The notes beneath the pieces were generated by a model. The model worked only from the letters and a program-made list of their open reading frames with translations, was not told the DNA's origin and ran no database searches. 44,219 nt of DNA from CAYQMF01 sp964418595 (GTDB taxonomy: Bacteria > Planctomycetota > UBA1135 > UBA2386). Shown in pieces: positions 7,208 to 15,077 of the stretch. The stretch lies in NCBI GenBank assembly GCA_964418595.1, contig CAYQMF010000044.1, positions 1 to 44,219 on the forward strand, in the 5' to 3' direction. A program made the translations under genes and the position numbers. Every line of letters begins with the position of its first letter. Within the stretch, counting starts at the first letter, position 1.

Positions 7208-7912
7208 TCACCGACGCACCTCCGCGCAGACGAGGTTGTGGTCCGACAGGCTCCGCACGTCGCGCACCGTCGTTCTGACCGGGGTCGCGCCGCGCACGAA
7301 CACGTGATCGATCCACGTCGACTTCGCTGCGCCGGCGGGGCGCGGGCGCGTGGGTATTGCCGGGCCAGGATCGCACGTCGCGAACTCCGCGCCGAGGCCG
7401 GCAGCGACCACGGCGAGGCGCGCGTTGAAGTCGCCGGCGACGACCACCGGTGCAGGCTGGCCGCGGGCGACATCGGCGAGGCGTTGCAGTTGCGCCGCAC
7501 TCTTCGGGCCGGAGGACACGTGCGTGACGACGACCGTCGCCGTGCCCACGCGCACCGCCAGCAGCCCCTTGCCCGGATCGGACGCGAAGGATTCTCCGGC
7601 GACAAGCGCCGCGGGTCCGTCGGCGAGGAGCGCGAGGTACTCCACCTGATCCTGCAGCGCGGTCGACCCGTGGCGTGGCGACGGCACCCGCGGGTAGCGG
7701 AACGCCACGACCGTCCGAGGCAGCGTATTCAGGCTCGCGAGCTGATCGCCGCTCACCTCCTGCAGGGCGATCACGTCCGCGTCCAGCTCGCCGATCATGC
7801 GCGTGATCGCCGCGATGCGCTCGCGCTCGTCGGGCCACTGCCGCACGACGTCTTCTCCCCAGTTCTCGCCGTGGATCCGGTGCAGCACGTTCCACGTGGC
7901 GACGGTCAGCAT
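7208..7912 (-). CDS. Endonuclease/exonuclease/phosphatase (EEP) family protein
   Basis: The product is 234 aa, the normal size for a minimal EEP domain. The family signatures are in order: TWNV near the start, LQEVSGDQ around residue 50 (metal-binding Glu), VVAGDFNAR around 160 (Asp and Asn), IDHVFVRG, and LSDHNLVCAEV at the end (catalytic Asp-His). Members hydrolyse phosphodiesters in DNA, RNA, phosphoinositides or sphingomyelin with Mg2+. Without a signal peptide this one is probably cytoplasmic. The substrate cannot be told from the sequence. It stands alone, 95 bp upstream of the secreted Cys-rich protein gene on the same strand. Confidence 0.92.
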   Translation of the reverse strand: MLTVATWNVLHRIHGENWGEDVVRQWPDERERIAAITRMIGELDADVIALQEVSGDQLASLNTLPRTVVAFRYPRVPSPRHGSTALQDQVEYLALLADGPAALVAGESFASDPGKGLLAVRVGTATVVVTHVSSGPKSAAQLQRLADVARGQPAPVVVAGDFNARLAVVAAGLGAEFATCDPGPAIPTRPRPAGAAKSTWIDHVFVRGATPVRTTVRDVRSLSDHNLVCAEVRR

Positions 7913-8426
7913 GGGCGCAAGCTATCCGGCGTCGCACTGCGCCGGTTGCCTCAACCCTGAACCAGGGGATGGGCACGGACACCTCGGATTCGCGGTCTTC
8001 GCCGGCGACGACGGTGGATCGGTGGATCGTGCCGAGTTCGCTGCGCAGCCCTGGCGTTGCTGGCGCCGCTCAGGTTTCAGGTCTGCCTGGGCGCGGCATG
8101 CGCCGTCGATGGACGATGGACGAGGGCAGTTCGGCGACGGGCCCGCCGCGCGCGTCGCAGAGGGTGCTGCGCGCGCGGCTCACCTCCTATCGCAGAAGCC
8201 GGCGGCCGCAACCCAAGGGGTTGATGTCGTCGCTGGCGCGACGACCAGATAGGGCCGCCGGCGATGGCATCGCTTGGGGCTTCCAGGGCCGCTCGGACCT
8301 TGCAGTGGAAGAGACTACGACAAGGGAGCTTCGCCATGAATCGCGCGCGCCGCACGAGCTTCGCAGCCCTTGCAGCCTATCACGCTGCGCCCCGCGGTGG
8401 CGTCCGGCGGGCGCCGGGGCCCGACA
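7913..8426. other. 514-bp intergenic region with one structured element
   Basis: No convincing gene lies here. The region contains the 65-nt three-stem element at 8198-8262 (listed separately) and a following small hairpin CGAT/ATCG at 8262-8272. On the plus strand an ATG at 8336 with GGGAG nine bases upstream opens a 34-codon frame ending at 8440. It would run 14 bp into the end of the convergent gene, and its Ala/Arg-rich composition is not persuasive. It is recorded only as a possibility. Confidence 0.5.
8198..8262 (+). ncRNA. Putative structured RNA or DNA element (three-way junction)
   Basis: The outer stem is GCCGGCGGCC (8198-8207) with GGCCGCCGGC (8253-8262), a perfect 10 bp. Inside it are two perfect hairpins: CAACCC/GGGTTG with loop AAG (8209-8223), and GTCGTCGC/GCGACGAC with loop TGGC (8226-8245). 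An unpaired CAGATA follows. All three helices are perfect and the junction linkers are one to seven bases, which is unlikely by chance even in GC-rich DNA. It has no T-run and is not next to a stop codon. It could be a small RNA, a 5' leader of something on the plus strand, or a folded recombination or mobile site. The strand is arbitrary. Confidence 0.45.
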
Positions 8427-9290
8427 TCACCGCCGAGTGAGTGCGTCGGGAGGTATGTACCCGCGCTCGGCCAAGAAACCTCGAAGGCGTGTGACGCGCT
8501 GCGCGCGCAGGCGCGCAGGAGCCTCCTTGAGTTCAAAGTAGACCGGAGCACTCGCGCGCGTGAACGTCACGATCCTCGACTCGCCGATCCTGGCTCCCCC
8601 GATGCTCATGTAGCACTTGTCGTCGCGGGCAACGGGTATGTCCTTCATGATCTGCTTGACTTCCGCGATCAAGGCGGCGCCCACCTGCGCCGCTGCGCCC
8701 GCAGGTGCGGACGGCGGCAACGTGCTCGACGTTCGTAACGTCCGATCCCGCCCCTCCAGGATAGCTTCAGCCACCAATGCCCACCTGCCAGCTGCCCCTT
8801 GCCATTCCGCATGCTGAATCTCCTTGGTCAGATCGAGATCGCGTTCCTCGAGTAGTTTTCTGTCCTCACTCGATAGACGGGCAAGATTGTCTCTTCCGCA
8901 AATATCCGCAAGTGGGATCTGAGGCAGGCTCAAATAACTCCTCGAACTGGGGCTCTCGGGATCCTCTAGCTTGCGCAGCATGTCCTCGAGCGCCGACATT
9001 CCGATGTCGCTCTCGATGAGCCGCCGCGGCTTGAGCACGGGATCCGCCACACCGGGTCCCGACCCAACCTCCTCCGCTGGTCGCGGAGTCTGCGCATTCG
9101 CGCTGTCGGACATTGCTGCCTCCTCCCCCGGAACCGGCACATGATCGCGAGGCGCTTCCGAGACTGGCGATTCCGGGATCGATGTCCCACTCCTACGGCT
9201 GAACAAGGTCACCACCGCGACCCCGGCTGCAACGCCGAGCCCGATCACCAACGCCAGCCTTGACTTCGCCAATCTCTTGGATTCTGCCAT
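8427..9290 (-). CDS. Membrane-anchored hypothetical protein (module copy 2, second gene)
   Basis: The product is 287 aa when started at the ATG at 9288-9290 (MAESKRLAKSRLALVIGLGV). One N-terminal transmembrane helix (ALVIGLGVAAGVAVVTLF) is followed by a Pro/Ser/Glu-rich linker to about residue 95, then a helical, charged domain. The C-terminus has YMSIGGARIGESRIVTF, then a proline and a helical Arg-rich tail ending GYIPPDALTRR. The same order appears in the anchored protein at 34551-35411, including a similar ending VPHDEL before its tail. It lies downstream of a Cys-rich secreted protein on the same strand, with 174 bp between them. No domain family recognised; probably a periplasm-facing signal-anchor protein. 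Confidence 0.75.
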   Translation of the reverse strand: MAESKRLAKSRLALVIGLGVAAGVAVVTLFSRRSGTSIPESPVSEAPRDHVPVPGEEAAMSDSANAQTPRPAEEVGSGPGVADPVLKPRRLIESDIGMSALEDMLRKLEDPESPSSRSYLSLPQIPLADICGRDNLARLSSEDRKLLEERDLDLTKEIQHAEWQGAAGRWALVAEAILEGRDRTLRTSSTLPPSAPAGAAAQVGAALIAEVKQIMKDIPVARDDKCYMSIGGARIGESRIVTFTRASAPVYFELKEAPARLRAQRVTRLRGFLAERGYIPPDALTRR

Positions 9291-9416
9291 GATGTCGATA
9301 CAGAAGGACAGCGAATCGCCGTTTCGTGCAGTGCGTCGGGGTGGTCTGGCTTGGAGCGTCTGCGTCCTCTCGCGAGGGCGCACGCAAACTCAGCACTGTG
9401 ACCCAACCCCGCAGTT

Positions 9417-9445
9417 CCGGTTCACCAAACCGGTACTAGTTTGGT
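9417..9445 (-). promoter_or_regulatory. Overlapping alternative hairpins between the two module genes
   Basis: CCGGTT (9417-9422) pairs with AACCGG (9428-9433). ACCAAAC (9424-9430) pairs with GTTTGGT (9439-9445). The two stems share bases 9428-9430, so only one can form. In the minus-strand transcript they lie just after the stop of the Cys-rich protein gene (9465) and before the anchored-protein gene. There is no T-run, so a termination switch is speculative. Confidence 0.35.
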
Positions 9446-9464
9446 CTAGGTATCCAACAACAGT

Positions 9465-9998
9465 CTAGTGGTCCGCACAGTCATGGCAGTTCAGTTGCAC
9501 GACCAGAATCAGAGTGGTAGGCTGAAGTTGATCGAAGAACGTTGTCGTCTCGGCTTTGCCGCAAGCGATAGGATAGTCGCGAACTTGTTGCGTCACGTTC
9601 CCGCTGAATGGGCCAGTGGAAACGCCGCATCCTGGGCCAGGGGGGACGTCCACGTCGCATATGAAGTGCGCGTACGTGAACGTGCACCCAGCCGCAGTTT
9701 GGACATTGGTGTCGAACGAGTTCCTGCAGACCTTTGACGGGATGCACGGAGGTTCACCACCTGTCTCGTCGCAAGTGCCGTCACACCCACCTTCCGGGTT
9801 GTGGGGTGTGCAGGGTTGCGGCGCGTACGTGCCGGCCCCACAGGCTGAGCTAGACCCGAGGCCCCATTGCTCGCGTTCGCAGCGTGAGCAGTCTCGGGTG
9901 TAGTGATCTGCGCTCTCTCGAACGAGTGGCTGCTCGCGCGGTACGTCGTGGAAAGCTACCAACCCGACAAGAGCACCGAGAACCTTCAGTGCGGCCAT
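9465..9998 (-). CDS. Secreted Cys-rich hypothetical protein (module copy 2, first gene)
   Basis: The product is 177 aa. The ATG at 9996-9998 is preceded by GGAG (CTGGAGACGTGCCATG) and opens a signal-peptide-like segment MAALKVLGALVGLVAFHDV. The mature part has about 17 cysteines, with pairs such as CSRC, CDGTC and, at the very end, VVQLNCHDCADH. The hydrophobic strand then CxxC at the C-terminus is shared with the protein at 35417-35992. The cysteines suggest disulphides or metal binding outside the cytoplasm. It is followed on the same strand by a membrane-anchored protein gene. No family recognised. Confidence 0.75.
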   Translation of the reverse strand: MAALKVLGALVGLVAFHDVPREQPLVRESADHYTRDCSRCEREQWGLGSSSACGAGTYAPQPCTPHNPEGGCDGTCDETGGEPPCIPSKVCRNSFDTNVQTAAGCTFTYAHFICDVDVPPGPGCGVSTGPFSGNVTQQVRDYPIACGKAETTTFFDQLQPTTLILVVQLNCHDCADH

Positions 9999-10250
9999 GG
10001 CACGTCTCCAGGATGGTCTCACCCCGTTGTGGCCACCCCGTTGATGGCCAGCCATTTTTCGGAGTTGAGGGTAGCCAACGCTGGCCGGAGTTGTCAAGAA
10101 GAGTCTTGAGTATCTCTTTGCAGGCGCCCTTCGCTGCGGACCCCGGCGCGTAGGGCGCTGCCCGCTCCGCCACCTCTCGAGCCGGGACCTCAGGGTCGAC
10201 GCTTCGCTCAGCTCAGGGGTTCGATGAGGCCCGCCGCGTGAGGCTTGGGA

Positions 10251-10577
10251 TCACCGAGCCTCGCCGCCCGGGGGGACGTTGGTCCTTCGCCGCAGCAGCG
10301 CCAGCCGGAGCATGCGCATCTCGCCGCGCAGCGACCAGAGCGGCCAGTCCCAGGTTGCGGGCCGGTTGGGCTCGAGGGCGTGCCCGAGCCAGGCGCAGGC
10401 GTACGCGAAGAACGGCGCAGCCAGGGCCGGGCGCCGACCGCATCCGACGACCGACGCACCGACGAGCACGATGGCGCCGATGCCGCCGACGTAGTGCAGG
10501 ATCCGGTTGCGTCGGCGCCGGTGCTGCGCGAGGTACCACGGCCAGAACGCTTCGAACGATGGGAAGGTGCGCGGCAT
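10251..10577 (-). CDS. DUF962 / Mpo1-like family protein
   Basis: The product is 108 aa, typical for bacterial DUF962 proteins. The order is FEAFWPWYLAQHRRRRNR, LHYVGGIGA, a hydrophobic hairpin, then AYACAWLGHALEPN, RPATWDWPLWSL and RGEMRM. The His residues in the first and second halves correspond to the iron-binding His of the yeast homologue Mpo1, a dioxygenase acting on 2-hydroxy fatty acids in alpha-oxidation. Whether bacterial members do the same is unknown. It has two to three membrane segments and stands alone between the secreted-protein genes. Confidence 0.88.
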   Translation of the reverse strand: MPRTFPSFEAFWPWYLAQHRRRRNRILHYVGGIGAIVLVGASVVGCGRRPALAAPFFAYACAWLGHALEPNRPATWDWPLWSLRGEMRMLRLALLRRRTNVPPGGEAR

Positions 10578-10667
10578 GCGGGCGAAGGGCGCGCGTGCTA
10601 CGGGGCGGAGTGCGTTGGGTTCCGGCGCGCTGACGCGGGTGCGTTCCTCACGGCTTGGGCCGACCCA

Positions 10668-11729
10668 TCACTGGATTGCGATGTCGAGCGTGTGGCTGAG
10701 GCGCAGCCCCGCGATGCACGGCCCGGTGCCGACCGCGTACCCCTGCAAGGACACCGTCGATCCCACGAGCACTGTGCCACAGGGGATGCCGAGGGTGACG
10801 TTGGCGAGGTTCGGGAGGTGGACGACGGGGCCAGCGAGGTCGATCCCGACGAGGCAGGAGCCGCACAGCGGGAACGCCGGGGCCGGCACGCCGATGAGCA
10901 TGCCGGGAAGGTCGATGCCGACGCCGGTGAGTGTGCCCGACACCGAGTGGCCCAGTGCCGCTCGGCCGGATGCCGTCATCCCCAGACCGTTGCAGCCGGT
11001 CTGCCGCAGCGACAGGCCGCCGGCGGCGTGGCCCTCGTAGGTCGCGAACACGATCGGGTCAGGCGTGACCAGGTCGTTGCGGAAGACGATGGCGTAGCCG
11101 GTGAGCGACCCGCCGCCGCTGGCGCGGGAGGCGATGTTGAGGGAGTAGGCGTCCATTCCGGAGCCGATCTCCTGCGGCGCTTCGTGCACGACGAAGGCAC
11201 TGTTGACGACCGCGAGCGTGGCCGCGTACGCCGGGAGTCCGTTCGCATAGGTCACGACGTAGCGACAGCCATCGGTCTCGATGCGGGGGTAGTACGGGGC
11301 CGGGGCGGACAGCAGTGCGCTGAGGTTGGTGTTGGCGACGACCGTCAGCAGGTTGCCGTCCACGACCATGCCGCGCAGCCTGTTCAGGCCCGACGTCTCC
11401 TCGAACGTGACGCCGAACTGCGGCACCGGGGCGCCGCCAGCCGCCGAGGAGACGCCGGGCTCGATGTGGTTCGCAGCGCTGTTGTCGATGGTTCCGCGGA
11501 TGGCGACGGTTCCGTTCCAGGTCAGCGTTGCGCCGAGCACGTCCCAGTCGGTGGCGGAGAACCGGTAGCGATAGACGATGAGCCAGCGCTGCTGCGAAAG
11601 CGTGGCGGCGAAGTTGGAGCGCGAGATCTGTGCATTCGCCGTGATCGTGTTGGCGGTGTTGTCGATCGGGCGCCGGAGTGCTCCGGGACCGGACGGAATC
11701 TCTCTCGCTGGCCCCGGAGCCGTTGCCAC
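10668..11729 (-). pseudogene. C-terminal part of a planctomycete-type secreted protein, probably truncated
   Basis: The open frame gives up to 353 aa from a GTG at 11727-11729, but with no signal peptide and an Arg/Pro-rich first 20 residues that do not look like a real start. From about residue 25 it reads as a good beta-rich protein (LSQQRWLIVYRYRFSATDW, FEETSGLNRLRGMVVDG, YYPRIETDGCRYVV). It ends in a terminal module with SLQGYAVG and LSHTLDIAIQ, like other secreted planctomycete proteins. Immediately upstream, in another frame, lies a 110-aa open frame with a signal peptide. The two together look like a broken gene. The terminal module may mediate export or surface attachment, by analogy with other C-terminal sorting modules. 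Confidence 0.6.
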
Positions 11730-11799
11730 CGCGGGTTGCGTCGCTGGTCGCTGCGCCGGGTGGGCACCTCGGCACGCGCACGCGCGGGAACCTGATGTG

Positions 11800-12132
11800 C
11801 TAGGTCACCGTGCCAGCGCGGCAATCGTCGTCGAAGCGCTGCCGCACTTCGCCGGCCAGCGGACCGAGCACGTGCCCGAGCAGCGCGGCGCGGTTGGGTC
11901 CGTACACGACGCCGAACGCGACGTCGTATGGCGTGAGCAACCGGCCGAGGCCGGTGTTGGGATCGATCCGATAGAGCGTGATCACGCCCCCTGCGCCCAG
12001 GGCGCGCACGAGGAGATCGCCGACGGTGAACTGGCCGGACTGGCCGGGAACAGCGCTGGCAAACAGGGAGGCAACGAGGACCGGCGACGCGTAGGGCGGC
12101 GTGGCGGTCTCCATCCGGAGACAATGCGCCAT
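11800..12132 (-). pseudogene. N-terminal fragment of a secreted repeat protein
   Basis: The open frame codes 110 aa. A signal-peptide-like PVLVASLFASAVPGQ is followed by FTVGDLLVRALG and ITLYRIDPNTG, which is how secreted NHL/propeller-like planctomycete proteins commonly begin. It stops at a TAG at 11800-11802 before any full repeat. The frame that resumes sensible coding (10668-11729) is offset by one base relative to this one. Either the region between them was lost with a frameshift, or these are remains of two different genes. Starts at 12132 or 12114 are both possible. Confidence 0.5.
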
Positions 12133-12160
12133 GTTGGACGGGCCCGCGCCGATCCGCGGT

Positions 12161-14305
12161 TCACCACCCCGCGACGCCGATGAAGACTGTGGCGCCGCGC
12201 GTGGTGATCATCCCGAGCGCGTTGGCGGGCGGATCCAAGAGCCAGAACTGGCCGTGGACGGACTGCGCCAGGAGGCCCGCGTTGTCCGGCAACTGCACGG
12301 TGACCGACGTGGTGCCCGCGGCGCCGACGACGATCGGGATGCCCGCGCCCGGCTCGGTGAGCAGGCTGCATCCCGGCGCGCCGAGGAAGGCGAGGCTCAA
12401 CGGCAGCGGCACACCGTTCCATGTCGTGGTCGACGCTCCCAGGTTCAGCAGGCCCGGGGCCCCCGCCGGGACGCTGGCGAGCGAGAAGCGGACGTTGCCG
12501 CCGACGACGGGAAGGCCGGTGGCCCCCGACGTCGGGAGTCCCAGGCTGCCGGCGCACGCGCTTCCGAAGAGCGTGATGCTGCCGGTGACCAGGTCCTTCC
12601 ACGACCGGAGCGAGTACCGGATCTCCTCCCGCAGCATCTCGCAGTAGGCCCCCGCAATCGCGTTGAACGCAGCGTCTTTGTTCACGGCGTCGTTGAAGAA
12701 CGCGCCCACGGCGTACCGCTGGATCCGGTAGTGCCCCGAGATCACGAAGGGCAGGCTCAGGTGCCCGAAGTAGCTGCCGTGGTAGCGGGGCACGCTCGGC
12801 CAGTCGTAGTTGCCACCCTTGGCGGCGTAGTCGACCACCTGGCGGTAGCTGGCGAGCTGCGTCGCCGACAGACCTTCACTGGCCGCCTCGGTGGTGATGA
12901 TCGAGTCGATGCTGAGCGTGCCGACCGCCGGGAACGACCTCGTGTTCACCATCAGCTCGTAGAACGTGTCCGTGAACAGTGCCAGCCCGCCCTGTGCCAC
13001 CCATGCGTGGAGGGAACCCAGGTCCTCGAGGGTGGTCTCGTTCGGCGTCGGCCCGCCGCATCCGAACACGTGGTTGATGGCGGTGCGCGGCATGCCGAGC
13101 ACGCTTCCGGCAAGGGCGTTCATCGCTCCGGCCCCGAACGTGTCTACGACCTTCTTCGTGCGGGCGTTGTCGGAGTTCTCCATCATCGCGCGCAGGACAT
13201 CGCCCAGGGTCTCGGTCACGACCGGCGGCCCGCCCGTGGGGCAACTCCCGCTCATTCCCAGCGGCGTCACTCCCGAAGCACCCAGGTTTGCGGCGTTCCG
13301 CGCACACTGGAACATGGCGTACACGTGTGGCAGCGTCTTGAGCGTGGAGGCCGGCTCGAAGCGGGTGCCCTCGTTCAGGGCGACGAGCATGGGGCGCGCG
13401 GGATCGTCGATGCGTTGCAACATCGCGCCTCGGAACCCGTCCGCGTTGGTGTTGAGGATCTGGCTCACCCGCGTGCCGCGGGCATCGAGATTGGCGTTGA
13501 GGATCACGTCGAACGTGGTGCTCGTGACGCGCTCGATGTCGACGACGCGCCGGCCCCACTGGTTCACGAGCTGGTTCACCTGAGACGTGGACTGCCCGAG
13601 GTAGTAGCCCCACACTCCGGCCGTGCGGTTCATGATGAGGTCGTAGGTGCCATTGCCCACGGGATCGAGGTCGACGAGGCGCGCTCCGTTCTGGGCGAGG
13701 AGCGAACTGACCTGACTCGCCGACACACCCAGGTACCACCACCACGCGCGCGCGTCGGAGCCCGAATTCTGGATCGCGATCGCCGAGTAGACCCGGGTCG
13801 TCCCGGCCTCATGGCCGTCGATGTCCACCAAACGGTAGCCGTACGTGCTCAGGTAGCCGGAGATCGTGGACGTCTGCGCGCCGAGGAAGAGGTACCAGTT
13901 CTTCGCGGCCGCACCGGTGTTGCTCACCATCACCACCGCGTAGCGCCGCGTGCCAGACGCGTCCAGGTAGCTCTCGATGTCGATCGGCCGCGCCTGGTTC
14001 TGGGTGAGTCGATCGCGCACGTCGGTGGTTGTCAGGTCGTAGTACCACCACCACCCGGTGACGTTGTACCCAGCGGTGTTGCGCACCATCGTCACCGAGA
14101 AACGTGGCCCGACCGGGTCGTAGATCTCGATGTCGGTGATCCGGTACCCGTCGTTGATGTTGTTCGCGATCGTGGTCGCGCTGACGTTGGCCTGCCAGAT
14201 CTGGGCGACGGGTTGGGTGCTCTCGCGTTCGTACTGGGCGGAAAGCGTGGAGGCGGAGATGGACACCGCGACGAGAGACGGCAACAACAGGGTCGGATGC
14301 GCCAT
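12161..14305 (-). CDS. Secreted serine hydrolase with BTRD1-type repeats, polyglycine-hydrolase-like
   Basis: The product is 714 aa. A signal peptide (MAHPTLLLPSLVAVSISAST) is followed by four to five tandem repeats (about residues 35-290) of the pattern GWWWYYDL-TTTDV-xxL-Q-ARPIDIESY-RRYAVVMVSNT, matching bacterial tandem repeat domain 1. Next comes a class-A beta-lactamase-like domain with S320-T-L-K323, S378-D-N and K496-G-G in place of KTG. A planctomycete C-terminal module from about residue 585 contains PLPLSLAFLGAPGCSL and ends FIGVAGW. Fungal polyglycine hydrolases, which cut Gly-rich linkers of plant chitinases, have the same repeats-plus-lactamase plan. This protein is therefore probably an extracellular peptidase or esterase, with substrate unknown. 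Antibiotic hydrolysis is less likely. Start set by the signal peptide. Confidence 0.9.
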   Translation of the reverse strand: MAHPTLLLPSLVAVSISASTLSAQYERESTQPVAQIWQANVSATTIANNINDGYRITDIEIYDPVGPRFSVTMVRNTAGYNVTGWWWYYDLTTTDVRDRLTQNQARPIDIESYLDASGTRRYAVVMVSNTGAAAKNWYLFLGAQTSTISGYLSTYGYRLVDIDGHEAGTTRVYSAIAIQNSGSDARAWWWYLGVSASQVSSLLAQNGARLVDLDPVGNGTYDLIMNRTAGVWGYYLGQSTSQVNQLVNQWGRRVVDIERVTSTTFDVILNANLDARGTRVSQILNTNADGFRGAMLQRIDDPARPMLVALNEGTRFEPASTLKTLPHVYAMFQCARNAANLGASGVTPLGMSGSCPTGGPPVVTETLGDVLRAMMENSDNARTKKVVDTFGAGAMNALAGSVLGMPRTAINHVFGCGGPTPNETTLEDLGSLHAWVAQGGLALFTDTFYELMVNTRSFPAVGTLSIDSIITTEAASEGLSATQLASYRQVVDYAAKGGNYDWPSVPRYHGSYFGHLSLPFVISGHYRIQRYAVGAFFNDAVNKDAAFNAIAGAYCEMLREEIRYSLRSWKDLVTGSITLFGSACAGSLGLPTSGATGLPVVGGNVRFSLASVPAGAPGLLNLGASTTTWNGVPLPLSLAFLGAPGCSLLTEPGAGIPIVVGAAGTTSVTVQLPDNAGLLAQSVHGQFWLLDPPANALGMITTRGATVFIGVAGW

Positions 14306-14459
14306 GGGGTAGCCTGGTTCCGGTTCGGGTCGTTCCCGGGGAGACCGGGACTCTGCGTCCAAGGTGGGGAGCACCGTGGCCTGGACAGGCGGACGCGGTT
14401 TTCTTGTGGCGGCACACACCCGACGCGGCACCGCAGTCCGGTGCTAGCATCGCGGGCCA

Positions 14460-15077
14460 ATGGCAGCCGAAGCGCCACGCCCCGATGTCCCCGGTGCCGG
14501 TGGTGCCCGGACGACGGTGCACGTCCGGCAGGCCATCGCCGGCGATCAGGTGAGCCTCGATTGGCTCGTCGCCCGCCTGTCACCGCTGCTGCTGGCGCAC
14601 GCCCGGTACCGACTCGGTCCTCTCTCGGCCCGGTACGATCCGGAAGACGTCGTGCACGACGCCTGGCTCGTGGTTCTGCCCCGGCTCGGAGACCTCCGGG
14701 CGCGCGAGGATCGGATGACGCCCGTATTGCTGCGCTTCCTCAGCACCGCCATCGTCAACCGGGTCCGCAATCTGCTGTGGGATCGAGCGCGGCGCGGCGA
14801 ATCCGCCCCCGTCCTGGACGCGCCGGCCGACCGCAGTGGTGCCGTCACCAAGGCGATCCGCGCGGAGCGCGCGGCCGCTCTCCACACCGCGATCGCGCAG
14901 CTCGAGCCGGCAGACCGTGAGGTCGTCCTGCTTCGCGGCGTCGAACAGGTCTCGGCCGCCGCGGCGGCGGTGGCGCTGGGCATCACGGTCGATGCCGTGC
15001 ACAAGCGCTACCAGCGCGCGCTCGCGCATCTGCGCCGCGCCGTCCCCGCGTCGGTGTTCGACGAGGTCGAGACGTGA
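14460..15077 (+). CDS. RNA polymerase sigma factor, ECF/SigZ-like planctomycete type
   Basis: The product is 205 aa. Region 2 is clear: ARYDPEDVVHDAWLVVLPRL and then LLRFLSTAIVNRVRNLLWD. Region 4 reads LEPADREVVLLRGVEQVS, VALGITVDAVHKRYQRALAHL. The central DPEDVVHDAW is the core-binding helix. Its stop codon overlaps the GTG start of the kinase gene (GTGA, 15074-15077). This is the usual planctomycete arrangement of an ECF sigma factor with a membrane Ser/Thr kinase that is thought to act in its control. It is divergent from the polyglycine-hydrolase-like gene, with 154 bp between them. Confidence 0.92.
   Translation: MAAEAPRPDVPGAGGARTTVHVRQAIAGDQVSLDWLVARLSPLLLAHARYRLGPLSARYDPEDVVHDAWLVVLPRLGDLRAREDRMTPVLLRFLSTAIVNRVRNLLWDRARRGESAPVLDAPADRSGAVTKAIRAERAAALHTAIAQLEPADREVVLLRGVEQVSAAAAAVALGITVDAVHKRYQRALAHLRRAVPASVFDEVET

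Noticed and set aside
8336..8440. A 34-codon plus-strand frame with GGGAG before its ATG
   Set aside because: The composition is Ala/Arg-rich, it has no hydrophobic segment or known motif, and it runs into the end of the convergent gene. The match to a ribosome-binding site is common by chance in this DNA.
12101..14920. Very long plus-strand frames opposite the serine hydrolase gene
   Set aside because: High-GC shadow of the minus-strand gene. The translation is His/Arg/Val-rich with no motif, while the minus strand has a signal peptide and catalytic motifs.
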